A stretch of DNA of 64,000 nucleotides from Maribacter_C sp947494565 (lineage in GTDB: Bacteria; Bacteroidota; Bacteroidia; Flavobacteriales; Flavobacteriaceae). Under the pieces are notes generated by a model. The model was given only the letters and a program-made list of their open reading frames with translations, was not told where the DNA came from and searched no databases. Every line of letters starts with the position of its first letter. Position 1 is the first letter of the stretch. The stretch is from assembly GCF_047345415.1 (NCBI RefSeq), contig NZ_JBLFEP010000003.1:868001-932000 (forward strand), given 5' to 3'. A program made the position numbers and the translations under genes. Shown one piece after another: positions 63,204 to 64,000 of this stretch.

Positions 63204-63883
63204 TCCAAAATTTGTACCATATACGATTTGAGCTTTTTTTAGCGACACAGGTGTTCATACTTTTTGGCTCTTTGTTTGTTCCCTATGACATTCACGAAAA
63301 TGTGCTTTTGCCCATTCTATTCCTACTTAATATTTCTGCAGGCATACTATTGATTTCAAAGCGGAAAAAATTGAGCTGGCTTTTTGTCGCTCTTTTTCTT
63401 GTATCCCTGTTTATCTTTGGCAGCAGTATGTTCTCTAGGTCCGGCGAAGGGCAGATTTTAATGCGGTTGTCCGTTTATTTTCTGTTTCATGTCATCGTTG
63501 CTTGGAATATCATCCAACAGGTTTGGAAAGCGGAAAAAGTAGGTAAAAACGTGATTATCGGATTGATTAGCGGCTACATTTCATTGGGATTTCTGGCGTT
63601 CTTTCTCTTTCTATCCATAGAACTGTTGGAACCTGGTTCTTTTCAAGGTCCCTTATTAGATGAGAATGACTTTAATATTCGTGCGGATGGTATTATGTAT
63701 TATGCCTATATCACCTTATTGACCATTGGTTATGGAGAGATAGTTCCGGCAACTCCAGTTGCACAGAAAGCGGCAATATTAGTGGGTTTGGTTGGGCAGT
63801 TCTATCTGGTCATTTTGACCGCAATTGTGGTAGGGAAATTTATTAATCAGTCAACCACAGCCGGCCAGCGAAAGAAACCTTAA
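63200..63883 (+). CDS. Ion channel family (potassium-channel-like) protein
   Basis: 227 aa. An N-terminal block of three or four helices (ATQVFILFGSLFVPYD, ILFLLNISAGILLIS, LFVALFLVSLFIFGSSM, ISGYISLGFLAFFLFLSIEL) precedes a two-helix pore with the selectivity filter TIGYGEIVPATP, followed by the inner helix AAILVGLVGQFYLVILTAIV. The TIGYGE filter is that of potassium channels. The C-terminal tail is short and basic (STTAGQRKKP), without an RCK domain. It may be coupled to the small ORF before it. Ligand and gating are unknown. Confidence 0.85.
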   Translation: MIQNLYHIRFELFLATQVFILFGSLFVPYDIHENVLLPILFLLNISAGILLISKRKKLSWLFVALFLVSLFIFGSSMFSRSGEGQILMRLSVYFLFHVIVAWNIIQQVWKAEKVGKNVIIGLISGYISLGFLAFFLFLSIELLEPGSFQGPLLDENDFNIRADGIMYYAYITLLTIGYGEIVPATPVAQKAAILVGLVGQFYLVILTAIVVGKFINQSTTAGQRKKP

Positions 63884-64000
63884 GTTCGCCCAACTTCAAA
63901 AATTCATCCGCACCTGTTCAAGTTCCCATACTAGGGTATCTAAAAATGAAGTCCCATTTTAGGATTTAGCATAATTTACCCTATATCGCCATAGACTTAT
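63884..64000. other. Trailing non-coding end of the window
   Basis: 117 bases after the channel gene hold no visible gene start, terminator or tRNA. The region may be the upstream part of the next gene. Confidence 0.4.

Noticed and set aside
62936..63220. Minus-strand frame of 94 codons over the pump/channel junction
   Set aside because: It would be antisense to an apparently cotranscribed operon, has no promoter and no family features; the plus-strand frame fits the operon spacing.
1..64000. CRISPR array, insertion sequence or prophage
   Set aside because: No regularly spaced repeats, transposase, integrase, terminal inverted repeats or phage structural genes were seen in any frame.

Overview
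This 64 kb window looks like chromosomal DNA of a marine Flavobacteriaceae (Bacteroidota). Evidence: several upstream regions carry the Bacteroidota promoter form TTTG-N(18-20)-TAnnTTTG; many short lipoproteins end their signal in a lipobox Cys; and TonB receptor, BshB1 (bacillithiol), DUF937, DUF6146, GIN-domain, fasciclin and TIGR02757 genes occur together. GC is low-to-mid 40s by eye. A Maribacter/Zobellia/Arenibacter-like genus is possible, but I cannot place it further. No insertion sequence, prophage, CRISPR array or rRNA was seen; there is one tRNA (His).

Layout. 0-5.5 kb (minus strand): topoisomerase IV subunit B (3' end outside the window), a leucine-rich-repeat lipoprotein, an EamA transporter and YchF. 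5.5-12.8 kb: ureohydrolase, methyltransferase, a ferredoxin divergent from an acyl-CoA-reductase-like gene, serC, a serA-like gene, and small envelope proteins. 12.8-16.2 kb: a putative outer-membrane uptake module (small CxxC exported protein, TonB receptor, acidic lipoprotein). 16.2-21.3 kb: small membrane proteins, GIN-domain protein, folE, LolD-type ATPase, TIGR02757 and a three-domain fasciclin lipoprotein. 21.8-25.1 kb: PhoX-like lipoprotein followed by a di-haem peroxidase-like lipoprotein. 25-38 kb: periplasmic and cytoplasmic catabolic genes (two exported Gfo/Idh/MocA oxidoreductases, S10 peptidase, nitrilase-family amidohydrolase, SGNH hydrolase, retinol-saturase-like FAD enzyme, CocE-type hydrolase, FAH-family enzyme, sulfatase).

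39-47 kb is the most coherent block. It holds a complete trans-4-hydroxy-L-proline catabolic route to 2-oxoglutarate (epimerase, FAD D-amino-acid dehydrogenase, DapA-like deaminase, semialdehyde dehydrogenase), interleaved with a DUF1272 zinc-binding protein and a DUF885 lipoprotein peptidase. A divergent AraC-family regulator faces it across a 136-bp intergenic region that carries a 21-bp-period direct repeat. 47-56 kb: aldose epimerase, M28 peptidase, tRNA-His, TPR histidine kinase, and a minus-strand group of MATE transporter, gamma-synthase and bshB1. 56-64 kb: an RND efflux operon whose TolC protein carries an extra N-terminal ABC-type substrate-binding-like domain, then a small unknown ORF and a two-helix-pore ion channel.

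Candidates for undescribed biology are the TolC fusion, the hydroxyproline operon with its two extra members and putative operator, the CxxC/TonB/lipoprotein module, and the ferredoxin/LuxC-like/SerC/SerA neighbourhood. All functional calls come from reading motifs in the sequence; no database search was run.
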